This document shows positions 5,791 through 6,224 of a DNA stretch of 6,224 nt, in pieces (the stretch's first letter is position 1; every line of letters starts with the position of its first letter). Source of the DNA: Sphingobacteriaceae bacterium (GTDB lineage Bacteria > Bacteroidota > Bacteroidia > Sphingobacteriales > Sphingobacteriaceae). The notes beneath the pieces were generated by a model that saw nothing but the letters and a program-made list of their open reading frames with translations, searched no databases and was not told where the DNA came from. A program made the translations under genes and the position numbers. The stretch covers positions 1 through 6,224 of the forward strand of contig CANGZX010000048.1 in assembly GCA_947458775.1 (NCBI GenBank), in the 5' to 3' direction.

Positions 5791-6224
5791 TTGAAACTAT
5801 CGCTAATTAGCATACTCAAATACCTGCTTTTTTTAGGCCTAGCTGGCTTGTTACTCTACTGGGCATTTAAAGGGCAAGATTTGAACAAAATGGCCCAAAG
5901 TGTAAAAAATGCAAACCCCGTTTGGATACTAGCCTCCGTAATCGCTTGTTTATTGGCCCATGTATTTCGGGCATTACGCTGGAACATGCTTATTAAGCCT
6001 TTAGGCTATAGCCCATCTGCAAAAAATTCTTTTTACGCAGTAATGATTGGCTACCTAGCCAACCTGGCGATACCCCGAATGGGCGAAGTATCTCGTTGTG
6101 GTGTACTCAAAAAAAGTGACGGCATTCCCGTAACACCGCTTATTGGTACCGTATTTACAGAACGTTTGTCTGATTTAGCTATGCTACTAAGCATAAGCGC
6201 ACTCACCTTGCTGTTAGAATTTGA
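5791..6224 (+). CDS. YbhN/lysylphosphatidylglycerol-synthase-type membrane protein, N-terminal part (runs off the window)
   Basis: The first 144 residues of a polytopic inner-membrane protein of the UPF0104/LPG_synthase_TM superfamily, which includes YbhN and the flippase half of MprF. Hydrophobic segments lie at about 8-25, 44-60, 80-95 and 127-144. Family-like motifs are FRALRWNMLIKPLGY (59-73), GYLANLAIPRMGEVSRC (87-103) and GTVFTERLSDL (119-129). Full-length members have about 320 residues, so about half is missing here. The start is assigned to TTG at 5791, five bases after the panD stop: the frame has a stop at 5761-5763 and no ATG in between, and the next Met (residue 34) would lose the first membrane segment. 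Members are thought to move or handle lipids; the substrate of this one cannot be told from sequence. Tight spacing suggests coupling to panD translation, though no link to pantothenate synthesis is known. Confidence 0.88.
   Translation, partial: MKLSLISILKYLLFLGLAGLLLYWAFKGQDLNKMAQSVKNANPVWILASVIACLLAHVFRALRWNMLIKPLGYSPSAKNSFYAVMIGYLANLAIPRMGEVSRCGVLKKSDGIPVTPLIGTVFTERLSDLAMLLSISALTLLLEF

Noticed and set aside
5802..5811. Perfect 10 bp palindrome GCTAATTAGC just after the start of the YbhN-type gene
   Set aside because: It is short, lies inside coding sequence, and has no second copy arranged as an operator, so chance is the simplest reading.

Overview
The window looks like a chromosomal core region of a Bacteroidota bacterium, most probably Sphingobacteriales (a Pedobacter or Sphingobacteriaceae-like relative). 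The reasons are a moderately AT-rich composition, absence of Shine-Dalgarno sequences before most starts, promoter-like TAnnTTTG boxes, a DUF4270 lipoprotein, a one-domain glycogen-synthase-like protein, and a gene order (half-GlgA, DUF4270 and glmS facing panC, panD and a YbhN-type membrane protein) that I recall from this phylum. The genus is inferred, not shown.

Layout. The left edge (1-182, minus) holds the N-terminus of a secreted protein that runs out of the window. A minus-strand block read from right to left follows: a 275-residue glycogen-synthase-like protein (3577-4404), a DUF4270 lipoprotein (2160-3557) and glmS (295-2130). Gaps of 19 and 29 bp suggest a single operon. The 144 bp divergent spacer (4405-4548) carries a good TAnnTTTG box for the minus-strand block. 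To the right, on the plus strand, are panC (4549-5388, TTG start), panD (5435-5785) and the first 144 residues of a YbhN/LPG-synthase-type membrane protein (5791-6224, TTG start, open at the window edge).

How the genes work together. PanC and PanD are the two enzymes that bring beta-alanine into pantothenate: PanD makes beta-alanine from aspartate, and PanC condenses it with pantoate. GlmS makes glucosamine-6-phosphate for peptidoglycan and lipopolysaccharide. The glycogen-synthase-like protein lacks the C-terminal half of a GT-B enzyme and the KTGGL nucleotide-sugar motif, so it is unlikely to make glycogen. Its role, and that of the DUF4270 lipoprotein beside it, is not known to me. These two are the best candidates for something undescribed. 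I see no mobile element, RNA gene, CRISPR array or defence system, and the rest is ordinary housekeeping content.
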